A DNA stretch of 64,000 nucleotides from Pseudomonas sp. JQ170C (lineage in GTDB: Bacteria > Pseudomonadota > Gammaproteobacteria > Pseudomonadales > Pseudomonadaceae): positions 3,874,501 to 3,938,500 of the forward strand of contig NZ_CP141608.1 of NCBI RefSeq assembly GCF_035581345.1, in the 5' to 3' direction. The notes below the pieces were generated by a model. The model saw nothing but the letters and a program-made list of their open reading frames with translations, ran no database searches and was not told where the DNA came from. Below, in pieces: positions 49,812 through 57,814 of the stretch. The translations under genes were made by a program, and so were the position numbers. Numbering within the stretch: the stretch's first letter is position 1; each line of letters begins with the position of its first letter.

Positions 49812-51215
49812 TCACGTCGGCTGGATGCGCCGTATCAACGCCGCCGTGCTGCGCGGCCAACCTACGCGGCCGAACCAGGCACCGCCGGCGATGGTGGACG
49901 CGATGACAACGCCGTACGCCACCAGTGCCAGGCCCTGCGCCACGAACACATGGACCAGGTCGCCACCCCAGCGCAATGCCAGCCAGCCACCCAGGCCAGC
50001 CACCGCCAGGCGTGCGAGGTTGCCCATCACCGGCCAGAACAGTCGCCCCGTGCCTTGGGAGGCGAAGTACAGCACCTGGCCAGCGCCAAAGAAGCCGTAC
50101 AACGGCGCAACCACCTGCAAGTATTGGGTGCCGGCCTCGAGCATGGCGGGCTCGCTGCCGAACAGCATCAGCCAGGATCGTGGGAACATCGCCGCTGCCA
50201 GACCGATCGCTTCGGTGATCGCGAAAACCATCGCTGCACCCACCCACGCGGCCTTGAGGGCGCGCTCGCGATTGCCAGCCCCAATGCAGGTACCGACGAT
50301 GGCCAGCAGGGGTGCGCCAAAGCCAAATGCCAGCGGCACCAGCAGGTACTCAAGCCGCGCGGCGGTACCGTAGCCCGCAATCGCATCGGGCCCAAACTGC
50401 CCCGACAGCGCCGTCGCTATACCGATCGACAGGTTAGCGGCCACCGTCGCAATCGCACCGACCAGGCCAATGCGCAGGATGTCGCGAAACAGCGGCCAGC
50501 ACAGGCGTACGCCCATCAGCTTCGGCTTGAGCAGGCTCTGCGGCGAACGCAGGTACATCCAGAGCGCCAGCGCGCCACCGAGGTAGTAGAGAAGTAGCGC
50601 GGCGGCACCGCCGGCGATCCCCATGCCGGGAATCGGCCCCCAGCCGAAGATCAGCAAAGGTGACAGCGGGATAAGGACGACGGCACCAGCGACCGTCACG
50701 TTGGCGGGCACGGCCATGTTGCCGGTGGCCCGGATTACCGCAGCCAGCGCGTTGAACAGCCACACCAGCACGGAACCGGCAAATACCCAGTGCGAATAGA
50801 CCAGCGCCGCCTCAAGCGACGGTCCGGTTCCCCCCATCAGCGTGTACAACCACCGCCCTCCGAGCAGGAGGGCCACGGTGAATGCAAGACCGAACCCCAG
50901 TGCGATGAGCATGGAGTGGAGTACCAGGGCATTGGCATCTTCCCGGCGTTGCGCGCCGAGTGCCCGGGCAATCGAGGAAGCAATACCGCCGCCTATCGCA
51001 CCCGCAGAGCTCATCTGCATCAACATGACAATTGGAAACACCAGCGCCATCGCCGCCAGGGCGTCGCCTCCCAGTTTCCCGACGAAAAAGGTTTCGATCA
51101 GGCCGACGGAGGCCTGGACAATCATTACCACCACGTTGGGTGCCGCCAGACGCAGGACAGTCGGCACGAGGGGAGCTTCTAACAGGAGACGTGTACGCGA
51201 GTCGATGGCAGTCAT
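49812..51215 (-). CDS. MATE-family efflux transporter
   Basis: 467 residues with about 12 hydrophobic helices. LEAPLVPTVLRLAAPNVVVM and VGLIETFFVGKLGGDALAAM are MATE N-terminal signatures; a second copy of the bundle starts around residue 240. It exports cationic compounds using Na+ or H+. Divergent from the sulfatase gene; the start at 51215 is the first ATG. Confidence 0.9.
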   Translation of the reverse strand: MTAIDSRTRLLLEAPLVPTVLRLAAPNVVVMIVQASVGLIETFFVGKLGGDALAAMALVFPIVMLMQMSSAGAIGGGIASSIARALGAQRREDANALVLHSMLIALGFGLAFTVALLLGGRWLYTLMGGTGPSLEAALVYSHWVFAGSVLVWLFNALAAVIRATGNMAVPANVTVAGAVVLIPLSPLLIFGWGPIPGMGIAGGAAALLLYYLGGALALWMYLRSPQSLLKPKLMGVRLCWPLFRDILRIGLVGAIATVAANLSIGIATALSGQFGPDAIAGYGTAARLEYLLVPLAFGFGAPLLAIVGTCIGAGNRERALKAAWVGAAMVFAITEAIGLAAAMFPRSWLMLFGSEPAMLEAGTQYLQVVAPLYGFFGAGQVLYFASQGTGRLFWPVMGNLARLAVAGLGGWLALRWGGDLVHVFVAQGLALVAYGVVIASTIAGGAWFGRVGWPRSTAALIRRIQPT

Positions 51216-51406
51216 GATTAGCCCTTGTGAGTTTTATTGTTTGGCTTGACCTCCATTGGATCGCTAGCAATTTAATGAGAGAAGTGAATTCTTTAAATTC
51301 CAACTATTCATAGTGTGCATAAAGCGATGTCACTGGTACCCGAACCAAGACTGCCGCCCCGGCCCACTACCTTCGCGCCAAAAACGACTACTCTCCACAC
51401 CCTTGA

Positions 51407-51429
51407 CCCAGCAAATCATCATTGCTGGG
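51407..51429. promoter_or_regulatory. Inverted repeat in the sulfatase upstream region
   Basis: CCCAGCAA / TTGCTGGG separated by 7 bp, within the 346-bp gap 51216-51561 between the MATE and sulfatase genes. It overlaps TTGACCCAGC, a possible -35, so may be an operator. The rest of the gap shows no convincing gene although one open frame runs through it into the sulfatase. Confidence 0.4.
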
Positions 51430-51561
51430 CTATCGTCGAAAGGGTTGCCGGCGGATTGTCGGACCTGTCCAAGTTCCTCCGCATACGGCAAAGAACAAAA
51501 GGAGTCAGGACGCAGTAATAAAAGTCGCGCTTCGCGACCCACTGGTATAGGAGCAAGTCAG

Positions 51562-53139
51562 ATGACGTGCGTACGCAAGTGGCTACCCAAAGTCGCCTTG
51601 ATGGCGACCTCACTCATGGTTTTATCGGCAACCGCCACAGCTGCAGACAAGCCAAACATATTGGTGATCTTCGGCGACGATATCGGCCAGACCAACATCA
51701 GCGCCTATGCCGATGGTGTCGTGGGGTACCAGACCCCCAATATCGATCGAATTGCCAAAGAAGGCATGATGTTCACCGATTACTACGCGGAGAACAGTTG
51801 CACGGCGGGCCGGTCGACGTTTGTCACGGGGCAGTCACCCCTGCGTACAGGCCTTTCCAAGGTGGGCATGCCAGGTGCACCGGTCGGGCTGCAGGCAAGG
51901 GATGTGACAATCGCCCAGGCGCTCAAAGCCCACGGCTACGCTACCGGTCAGTTCGGCAAGAACCACTTGGGCGACAAGGACGAATACCTCCCTACCAACC
52001 ACGGTTTCGATGAGTTTTTCGGCAACCTTTATCACCTCAACGCCGAAGAGGAACCCGAGCGTCCGTACTGGCCAAAAGATAACGCTGCATTTATCAAAGC
52101 GGCCTCGCCTCGCGGAGTTATCCATAGTTACGCCGACGGCAAGATCGAAGACACCGGTGCGCTGAACAGCAAACGCATGGAAACCATCGATGACGAGACC
52201 ACCCAGGCCGCCATCAACTTCATCGAGAAACAAGCCAAAGCTGACAAACCGTTCTTTGTCTGGATGAACACCACGCGCATGCATGCCTTCACACATGTAC
52301 GCGACTCCATGAAAGGCCAAAGCGGCATGGCGGGCAATGACTATGCCGACGGCATGCTGGAACACGATGGCGACGTCGGCAAGTTGCTCAAGAGCATCGA
52401 TGACCTCAAGCTCGCCGACAACACCATCATTGTTTACACCACTGACAACGGCCCCAACCAATGGTCCTGGCCGGATGCTGCAACCACACCATTCCGCAAC
52501 GAGAAAAACTCGAACTGGGAAGGGGCTTACCGTGTTCCAGCAATGGTCCGCTGGCCCGGGAAAATCAAACCCGGCGTCGTATCCACCCAAATGTTCTCCG
52601 GCCTCGATTGGTTCCCCACACTGCTGGCTGCAGCAGGCGATACCGATATCAAGGATCGCCTGCTCAAAGGGACTGACGTCGGCGGGAGTAACTTCAAGGT
52701 GCACTTGGACGGTTTCAACCAGCTGGACTACCTGACCGGCAAAGCGGATAAAAGCGCACGTAACGAGTTCTTCTACTTCAGCGACGATGGCGACCTGGTA
52801 GGCATGCGTTACGACAATTGGAAGATTGTTTATTGTGAACAGCGTGCACCCGGTGGTTTGAAGGTGTGGAGCGAACCGTTCACCTGCCTGCGCGTACCCA
52901 AGCTGTTCAACTTGCGCATGGACCCGTACGAGCGTGCCGACGTGGTGTCCGACCAATATTATGATTGGCTGACAAAGAACGACTACCTGCTGTTTGAAGG
53001 CACCCAGAAAGCCGCAGCCTTCCTGGAGACATTTGTCGAGTATCCACCGAGCCAACGCCCTGCGAGCTTCAGCATCGACCAGATTCGCGCCGACGTGGAC
53101 AAGCGAATTGAAGCGAAAATGAATCAACAGAAGAAGTGA
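51562..53139 (+). CDS. Arylsulfatase, exported
   Basis: 525 residues from ATG 51562 (AGGAG upstream). Signal peptide MTCVRKWLPKVALMATSLMV...ATA. Alkaline-phosphatase fold: NILVIFGDDIGQTNISAY (metal-binding Asp pair), then NSCTAGRSTF, the C-x-A-x-R signature whose Cys is converted to formylglycine, and HVRDSM, TTDNGPNQWSW. It hydrolyses sulfate esters in the periplasm, releasing sulfate as a sulfur source (family inference). The formylglycine-generating enzyme is not in the window. Confidence 0.93.
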   Translation: MTCVRKWLPKVALMATSLMVLSATATAADKPNILVIFGDDIGQTNISAYADGVVGYQTPNIDRIAKEGMMFTDYYAENSCTAGRSTFVTGQSPLRTGLSKVGMPGAPVGLQARDVTIAQALKAHGYATGQFGKNHLGDKDEYLPTNHGFDEFFGNLYHLNAEEEPERPYWPKDNAAFIKAASPRGVIHSYADGKIEDTGALNSKRMETIDDETTQAAINFIEKQAKADKPFFVWMNTTRMHAFTHVRDSMKGQSGMAGNDYADGMLEHDGDVGKLLKSIDDLKLADNTIIVYTTDNGPNQWSWPDAATTPFRNEKNSNWEGAYRVPAMVRWPGKIKPGVVSTQMFSGLDWFPTLLAAAGDTDIKDRLLKGTDVGGSNFKVHLDGFNQLDYLTGKADKSARNEFFYFSDDGDLVGMRYDNWKIVYCEQRAPGGLKVWSEPFTCLRVPKLFNLRMDPYERADVVSDQYYDWLTKNDYLLFEGTQKAAAFLETFVEYPPSQRPASFSIDQIRADVDKRIEAKMNQQKK

Positions 53140-53152
53140 GTAATGCGAATCC

Positions 53153-53180
53153 AGCGTCCGCCCATGGGCGGACGCTTTTC
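53153..53180 (+). terminator. Rho-independent terminator after arylsulfatase
   Basis: AGCGTCCGCCC / GGGCGGACGCT 11-bp stem with AT loop then TTTTC. Confidence 0.88.
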
Positions 53181-53255
53181 TCATCGCACTATCAGCAACC
53201 GCCCGGTGGGTAGCACAGTTTCAGCCACCACGGCATGCGAGCCTGGCGCAGGATC

Positions 53256-53435
53256 TCAGGCAACGTTGCGACGCCGGACACGCCGAAGTACCCCAAAGAC
53301 GATATTGGGCAACATCATGATCGCGAACATGCCCCAAAACCCGACCTTGCCGGCGCCATGAAGGTAGCCACCCAGGGCGATGAAAACCACCGTGAGCAAG
53401 AACTGAAACGATACGAATTTCTCCAGGCCTCTCAC
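53256..53435 (-). CDS. Small membrane protein
   Basis: 59 residues read from a GTG at 53435 with AAGGAG 7 bp upstream. MRGLEKFVSFQFLLTVVFIA, then GGYLHGAGKVGFWGMFAIMM, ending NIVFGVLRRVRRRNVA. Two short hydrophobic segments and a basic tail. Too short for routine gene calling, but the ribosome site and hydrophobicity support it. It is the chromosomal neighbour on the left of the attL repeat. Confidence 0.6.
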   Translation of the reverse strand: MRGLEKFVSFQFLLTVVFIALGGYLHGAGKVGFWGMFAIMMLPNIVFGVLRRVRRRNVA

Positions 53436-53547
53436 CCTAACTCCTTAGATTCATTAATAAACACCTCACGAGTCTACAGCCTGCAGCGCGGGCATGGTGC
53501 GCCATTGCAATGACGAAACAAGCACTGGCCAGCCTGACAAATAACGG

Positions 53548-53601
53548 ACAGGATTAAATCTTTTTCATATTTGCCCCAGCAGATACGGCGCAATCGACAG
53601 C
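53548..53601. repeat. attL: 54-bp direct repeat bounding the prophage remnant
   Basis: From ACAGGATTAAATC to CAATCGACAGC, 54 bases identical to 63331-63384. It marks the left end of the integrated element. Beyond the core the two flanks keep partial similarity (..GCCATACTCCAGA), expected for the original attB context. Confidence 0.92.
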
Positions 53602-53649
53602 AACTCGGCCATACTCCAGAGATGTTTTTCGCGTTTTGGCGAGTGATCC

Positions 53650-53690
53650 AGAGTGGCGAAGCCAAGTAAAAACGGGGGTTTCGCCACTCT
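53650..53690. repeat. Inverted repeat near attL
   Basis: AGAGTGGCGAA (53650-53660) and TTCGCCACTCT (53680-53690), 11 bp perfect, 19-bp loop; 49 bp inside attL and just past the end of the spanin-like gene. It may be the terminator of the lysis genes or an integrase arm region. Confidence 0.5.
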
Positions 53691-53781
53691 GCCCTACATA
53701 CAAAAACACACCAAAACATAGCTGTTGGTACAAAAAGTTGTATGGCCCTCCTCCGGCGTTCTGCCGACCTCAATTCCAACC

Positions 53782-54258
53782 TCAATTGATCACAGACTTA
53801 CCAACGGTCATTCCGTCGTACTCACGCTCGCACTGCTGCCCGGCGATGCGGGCACGGTCATAAGCTTCCGCCGGCGCTCCCGCTCGTTCGTCAGACCGTG
53901 CGAGCAGGTCGGAGAGCACCATGGCGGCGCGGGTGGCTGCCTGGCCACTGGCGACGGCGGCGGCAGCGAGTTGGGCGGCCTCACTGCGCAACCGCTGGCC
54001 AACAGCATCGGCGCCAGCATCAGCCATCGTTCTTTCTTCATGCCCTTTTACCCTCGCCTCTTGCTGCGCATCTGCGCTACGGTGTTCTTGCTGGCGCGCC
54101 GACCGTTCGCCAATTACTTCAGCCAGTAGGTCACCGCTGTCACGCTTCGCAGATGCCTGGTCGGCCTTGGCAAGCTCCACTGAGCGCCCGTGCTCGTAGG
54201 CCACCCAGTGGGAAACTAGCAGCACCAGCCCTGCAGCAGCGCCAGCCCACGGGCTCAT
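53782..54258 (-). CDS. Phage lysis protein, Rz-like i-spanin (DUF2514-type)
   Basis: 158 residues. An N-terminal hydrophobic signal-anchor (PWAGAAAGLVLLVSHWVAYE) is followed by a long alanine/glutamine-rich coiled-coil, as in Rz-type inner-membrane spanins that disrupt the outer membrane at lysis. It overlaps the stop of 54255-54653 by 4 bp (ATGA), so it is the last gene of a minus-strand late operon. No Rz1 seen with confidence. Confidence 0.7.
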   Translation of the reverse strand: MSPWAGAAAGLVLLVSHWVAYEHGRSVELAKADQASAKRDSGDLLAEVIGERSARQQEHRSADAQQEARVKGHEERTMADAGADAVGQRLRSEAAQLAAAAVASGQAATRAAMVLSDLLARSDERAGAPAEAYDRARIAGQQCEREYDGMTVGKSVIN

Positions 54259-54653
54259 GAAGGCAGGGCCCGCCGCACACCCTTGCCGATCACTTCGGCC
54301 TTGTAGGGGTTGCTGCCGTTCTCATGGACGATGATGCCGAGCACGGCTTCGCGCAGCACCTGAGGCTTGGAGATGTCGATGGAGTCGCAGACGCCCACGC
54401 CGAGTCGCTTGGCAATGGCCTTAACATAGGCCAGGGTGTTGTTCTCGCTGGACGGTGCCCAGCGACTGATGAACTCCAACGGGGTATCGATACCGGGCCG
54501 CCCGACGCCGGGCATACCGTCCTTGCCTCGGTAGTTGAGCAGCAGCTTGCCGAGTGCTCGGATGCCGTTTTCAGCCTGGTCGAACCGAGCAAAGCGCGGG
54601 TTTAAATCAATGTTGCCTAGGTTGTGGTTGCGGATGCCGCGAGGTGTGGTCAT
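54255..54653 (-). CDS. Phage virion-associated peptidoglycan hydrolase-like protein (P5 type)
   Basis: 132 residues beginning MTTPRGIRNHNLGNIDLNPR, the RGIRNHNPGNI motif of phage structural/lytic P5-like proteins, followed by KDGMPGVGRPGIDTPLEFIS and a helical C-term. It is likely the endolysin or a virion-associated murein enzyme of the former phage. No signal peptide. Upstream gene partner of the spanin-like gene. Confidence 0.7.
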   Translation of the reverse strand: MTTPRGIRNHNLGNIDLNPRFARFDQAENGIRALGKLLLNYRGKDGMPGVGRPGIDTPLEFISRWAPSSENNTLAYVKAIAKRLGVGVCDSIDISKPQVLREAVLGIIVHENGSNPYKAEVIGKGVRRALPS

Positions 54654-54765
54654 GGTTTACTCCAGTCGAAAAAAATCCCGCAAAGATGCGGGGCTAGGTA
54701 GAATCCGAGGCATGGCTGCGGATGCCAGCCTTGGGAATGATTAACTGGTGCTTTAAGGAGCTATT

Positions 54766-54999
54766 TTGAACAAGCACGAAGTTGCAGCTGCAGAACTTAA
54801 CGAGGCGTATAAATCGGTCCGAGCCGAGCTTTCGTCCAATGGCTACGAATCCGAAAAATTCTCTACCGACGCTGGGCTAGCCGATTTCTTGTCCTCCTTG
54901 GAGCAGGAAGCAAACCGCACAGCAAGCCTGGCTCGGCGACTGAGCCTTAAAATTCAAGCCGCAATGGAAAAAGAAGAGCTGACCGGCCCGCGCGCATAA
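54766..54999 (+). CDS. Hypothetical phage protein
   Basis: 77 residues starting MNKHEVAAAELNEAYKSVRA, all helical and charged, no known domain; AAGGAG lies 10 bp upstream. Opposite strand to the lysis genes and directly before the glycosyltransferase, so probably a moron-type cargo gene. Function unknown. Confidence 0.6.
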   Translation: MNKHEVAAAELNEAYKSVRAELSSNGYESEKFSTDAGLADFLSSLEQEANRTASLARRLSLKIQAAMEKEELTGPRA

Positions 55000-55062
55000 A
55001 GCCAATCGAGCCAGCCAATCTCGAACCGCATACAACTCCTGATTTAAAAAGAATACAGAACG

Positions 55063-55950
55063 ATGACCGCCATAGAAGAAATTGATATTTCACTATCCCC
55101 AAGATTCATTGGATGGCATGGCTCAAAAAGCAACCCTCAGCGAAATAGAGCCATTCCTAAAAAGATATGGACCTACTGGAACTCTGAGGAGGCGCCTAAA
55201 ACTGTCAGGGCGTGCATGAAGTCATGGAAGGACAAAAACCCAGACTATGAGATAACCCAGCTAAATCCGAACAATCTGCAAGCGTACCTAAGAGAAGTAC
55301 CTGAGCAATTCTATAGTGACACTCCCCAGAGGCAAGCTGACTGGGTTAGGCTAGCTGTTCTCAGGGAGCATGGTGGAGTATGGCTTGACTCCACCACAGT
55401 CACGTTTGAGCGGCTTGACTTCCTTCACCAGATCCAGCGAGTGCACGGAAGTGAGCTAATCGCGTTCTTCAACAAACAGCACACCAGCAACCCTCTATAT
55501 CCGATAATTGAAAATTGGTTCATTGCGGCGCCCGAGAAAAGCAAGTTTATCAGCGATTGGTATGACGAATTTGGAAAATCAATCGCAAATGGCGCTGGAA
55601 AATACATTGAGCAGCTCGGAAAAGAGTTCAACATCCACGAACTAGCTCAAAACCTTAAAAAGCACAATTATTTCTCGATGCACATTGCAGCCCAAGCATT
55701 AATGAATCGAGAGAACAACTATTCATTATCACTGATGCCAGCTGACAGCGATGCCTTTAAGATTGCCCGTCATTTTTCATGGAGCCTTGAAAAGATCGCT
55801 GATGCAATGTGCAAGGCTGACAATCTGAATGTACCTTGCAACCTTTTCAAAATGACCGGAAAGGTTTGGGACCCAATCAATCAGATGCTCACCAGCGGTG
55901 ACTATCTGCCATCCTCCATCATGGGAAAGCTTTACGATTCAACTTTTTAA
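55063..55950 (+). CDS. Glycosyltransferase-like protein (capsular polysaccharide synthesis type), phage cargo
   Basis: 295 residues. IPKKIWTYWNSEEAPKTVRA (about 30-49), WVRLAVLREHGGVWLDSTTV with the GG-x-W-x-D-S motif (about 103-122), and FIAAPEKSKFISDWYDEFG resemble the Gly-transf-sug/Caps_synth families that use nucleotide sugars. Base composition is clearly more AT-rich than neighbours, a sign of recent transfer. Probably modifies a surface glycan, for example to exclude other phages (inference). Not part of a sugar-synthesis operon here. Confidence 0.72.
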   Translation: MTAIEEIDISLSPRFIGWHGSKSNPQRNRAIPKKIWTYWNSEEAPKTVRACMKSWKDKNPDYEITQLNPNNLQAYLREVPEQFYSDTPQRQADWVRLAVLREHGGVWLDSTTVTFERLDFLHQIQRVHGSELIAFFNKQHTSNPLYPIIENWFIAAPEKSKFISDWYDEFGKSIANGAGKYIEQLGKEFNIHELAQNLKKHNYFSMHIAAQALMNRENNYSLSLMPADSDAFKIARHFSWSLEKIADAMCKADNLNVPCNLFKMTGKVWDPINQMLTSGDYLPSSIMGKLYDSTF

Positions 55951-55999
55951 GATGAATGTAGTTGGGCGACTACGATTCGCCCACCCCCTCCCCTTCATG

Positions 56000-56197
56000 T
56001 TATACCGAAATCCCGAGCCGCTGCATGCGACGCCGGATTGCGCCGGCAACCTGGTCGATCTCGGAATCCGTGAGATAGCTGGAGTAGATCGCCGCAGCAG
56101 AGATATCCGACTCGCCGTTGTAATCAAAGGTACCACTGCCAATCCTGAGCATTTTGTCACACAGAATCCGCTTGGTGACATCCGGCTTGGCTGGACT
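56000..56197 (-). pseudogene. C-terminal remnant of a tail-fibre-type protein
   Basis: Open minus-strand segment ending at a TAA (56000-56002), with LRIGSGTFDYNGESDISAAA and IYSSYLTDSEIDQVAGAIRR, typical of the concanavalin/LamG-like end of phage tail-fibre proteins. The 5' side stops abruptly at 56198-56200. The sense strand and position fit the late operon of the lysis genes. Confidence 0.6.
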
Positions 56198-56406
56198 TTA
56201 AGGTCATCCCCTTCGAGGGTTTGGGCGAGCAAGTGATCCGCCTGCGCGTATCCGTCATCACTGGCGGCGCGCAACCAGTGCTGAAGCTGCGCTGGATCGG
56301 TGAGGAAGCACAGCGCGAAGCCATTGCCCAGGAGTTCAAGGCTGTTCTCGACACCAAGGCCGGTACCGCCGCGAAGTTGTCCCTGGGCACCTTTGACCCT
56401 AAGTAA
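56179..56406 (+). pseudogene. C-terminal remnant of a phage protein (DUF2303/YfdQ-like)
   Basis: Plus-strand segment starting right after a TGA (56176-56178), reading WLDFKVIPFEGLGEQVIRLR, then ITGGAQPVLKLRWIGEEAQR and ending GTFDPK-stop. It resembles the end of phage DUF2303 proteins. The N-terminus is missing. It meets the tail-fibre remnant head to head near 56185, which looks like a deletion junction. Confidence 0.5.
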
Positions 56407-56422
56407 CCTCCGAGGACGACGC

Positions 56423-57025
56423 ATGAAACCTGAAATGGTGAAACTGGAGCACAACGGCCTCAAGTTCAAAATTTCTCGACCAGTCCTGGCTGAGCTCGCG
56501 ATTGCCAGCGTGTTTGCCCAGGCGCTACCGCCTGCGGCCAATGTTCAGCCGATCACCCCGACCGACATCCCTGCTGTCGGACAGCCATGGCCGGGCCAGG
56601 GCGGCATCAACGGTGGCCTGGTAGCTGCTTGAGGCGAAGTTCCAGAGCACTACCTGATCATTGCTTCCAAGGACATCGGCGACCATGCCTGGAGCGGCCA
56701 CCGGGAAGAGTCGAGGGCGACCAGCAAGACCGATGGCATGGCAAACAGCGCAATCCTGCTGGAGGAAGGCAGCCACCCTGCAGCCAGCGCTGCGAGCAAG
56801 CACACCGCCGACAACCACAACGACTTCTACCTGCCGGCCGCAGCCGAGCTCTATCACTGCTGGGTTAACTGCCCGGAGGTGTTCGCTCAGGACCGCTACT
56901 ACTGGTCGAGCTCGCAGCGCTCCACCCACCTCGCATTCTTCATGCACTTCGGTGGTTGCAATCAGGGCATCAGCGGCAAGGGCAGCGAGCTCCTCGTCCG
57001 CCCCGTCCGCAGGTTGTTCATTTAA
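56423..57025 (+). pseudogene. DGR variable protein 1 (C-type-lectin-like), interrupted by in-frame TGA
   Basis: One frame runs from ATG 56423 (MKPEMVKLEHNGLKFKISRP) to TAA 57025, broken only by TGA at 56630-56632. Up to the TGA it reads GQPWPGQGGINGGLVAA; after it EHYLIIASKDIGDHAWSG, FYLPAAAELYHCWVN and the VR. This is colinear with DUF1566/FGly-like target proteins of phage DGRs. Either a true pseudogene, a sequencing error, a recoded codon, or two products. The C-terminal VR1 ends in ELLVRPVRRLFI. Confidence 0.8.
56912..57012 (+). repeat. DGR variable repeat 1 (VR1)
   Basis: 101 bp aligned without gaps to TR 58280-58380. Twenty mismatches, 16 at template adenines (for example AAC to CAC, CTC, TTC, GGC). 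The last 21 bp before the end are constant except one base (IMH side). Confidence 0.93.
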
Positions 57026-57047
57026 TCCTTCATTCCTTCAATACCAG

Positions 57048-57067
57048 GGCGCAACAGCGCCTTTTTT
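57048..57067 (+). terminator. Hairpin and T-run after VR1
   Basis: GGCGC / GCGCC stem, AACA loop, TTTTTT; a short terminator 36 bp beyond VR1, also in the place where DGR target hairpins are found. Confidence 0.65.
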
Positions 57068-57091
57068 GTTGCCTTCAGAAAGGAGCAGCAC

Positions 57092-57706
57092 ATGAGCGCA
57101 GTAGAGAAAGTGGCACCTGCAGTACATCTTCCCGAGATCGGCCAGGCCTTCGGCGGTGGCTTTTTCTCCGGTATCACCGTCGAGAACGGCCAGCGCTTCG
57201 CCAACATCACTGCCGGTGCAGAGCATGAGCTTGTCGGCGAATGGGGTGAGTACGGCGTCAAGATCGACGGCGCCGACAGCTTCACCGATAGCCGCGCCAA
57301 GACCGAGGTAATGGCCAAGGCCAGCGGCGAACTGGCACAGCAGGTCCTGGCTCTGGATATCGGCGGCTTTACCGACTGGGCGATCCCGGCGCGCGATGTG
57401 CAGGAGCTGCAGTACCGCCACTTCAAACCAACCAGCCGCGAGAACTACTGCTGGAACCACGACGGTGACAACCCCAACAGCCTGCCGGTGGGCCTGCTGC
57501 ACACCAAGGAGTCGCCAACCAAGACCCAGGTGCCAGGTTTCGCAGATGGTGAGCCGGAGGCCTTCAAGGCTGACTGGTACTGGTCATCTTCGCAGCGCTC
57601 CGCCTACAACGCTTTCAGCATGGACTTCGTTGATGGCTATCAGAGCAACGACGGCAAGCTCAGCGAGCTCCGCGTCCGCCCCGTCCGCAGGTCGCTTATT
57701 GATTAA
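57092..57706 (+). CDS. DGR variable protein 2 (C-type-lectin-like DUF1566 domain)
   Basis: 204 residues, intact. ATG 57092 follows AAAGGAG. N-terminal half HLPEIGQAFGGGFFSGITVE, then ANITAGAEHELVGEWGEY; C-terminal ligand-binding domain with YWSSSQRSAYNAFSMDFVDG and ending SELRVRPVRRSLID. The C-type lectin (DUF1566/FGly-like) fold tolerates diversified residues on its surface. As a phage DGR target it probably binds a variable receptor or ligand. VR2 covers the last 33 codons. Spacing and strand suggest one transcript with avd and the RT. Confidence 0.9.
   Translation: MSAVEKVAPAVHLPEIGQAFGGGFFSGITVENGQRFANITAGAEHELVGEWGEYGVKIDGADSFTDSRAKTEVMAKASGELAQQVLALDIGGFTDWAIPARDVQELQYRHFKPTSRENYCWNHDGDNPNSLPVGLLHTKESPTKTQVPGFADGEPEAFKADWYWSSSQRSAYNAFSMDFVDGYQSNDGKLSELRVRPVRRSLID
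57590..57690 (+). repeat. DGR variable repeat 2 (VR2)
   Basis: 101 bp aligned without gaps to TR 58280-58380. Thirteen mismatches, 12 at template adenines (AAC to TAC, AGC, GAC, CTC; AAT to TAT; GAT to GTT). The 3' 29 bases (GAGCTCCGCG... CCGTCCGCAG) are identical: the initiation of mutagenic homing. Confidence 0.95.
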
Positions 57707-57720
57707 TTCGCTCATTCAAT

Positions 57721-57738
57721 CCGGCCGCTTGCGGCCGG
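57721..57738. repeat. Perfect 8-bp hairpin after VR2
   Basis: CCGGCCGC TT GCGGCCGG, no T-run, 30 bp beyond the end of VR2. DGRs such as that of Bordetella phage BPP-1 need a hairpin or cruciform with an 8-bp stem just downstream of the VR for efficient target recognition; this is a candidate equivalent. Confidence 0.65.
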
Positions 57739-57814
57739 TTGCTCAAGGAGGAGCGCCGCAATGGCAATGCACACCGATCTGTCGATCTACAAGTCATCGC
57801 TTGGCCTGCTGTAA

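Noticed and set aside
55939..56541. 200-residue minus-strand frame across the prophage junction
   Set aside because: It runs antisense to the DUF2303-like remnant and the start of DGR target 1; the tail-fibre fragment lies in a different minus frame.
57048..57067. Hairpin after VR1 as only a DGR element
   Set aside because: The T-run makes a plain terminator the simpler reading; recorded as such with the DGR role left open.
56661..57095. 144-residue Thr/Ser-rich plus frame over VR1
   Set aside because: Alternate frame of DGR target 1; the real frame carries the lectin-like sequence.
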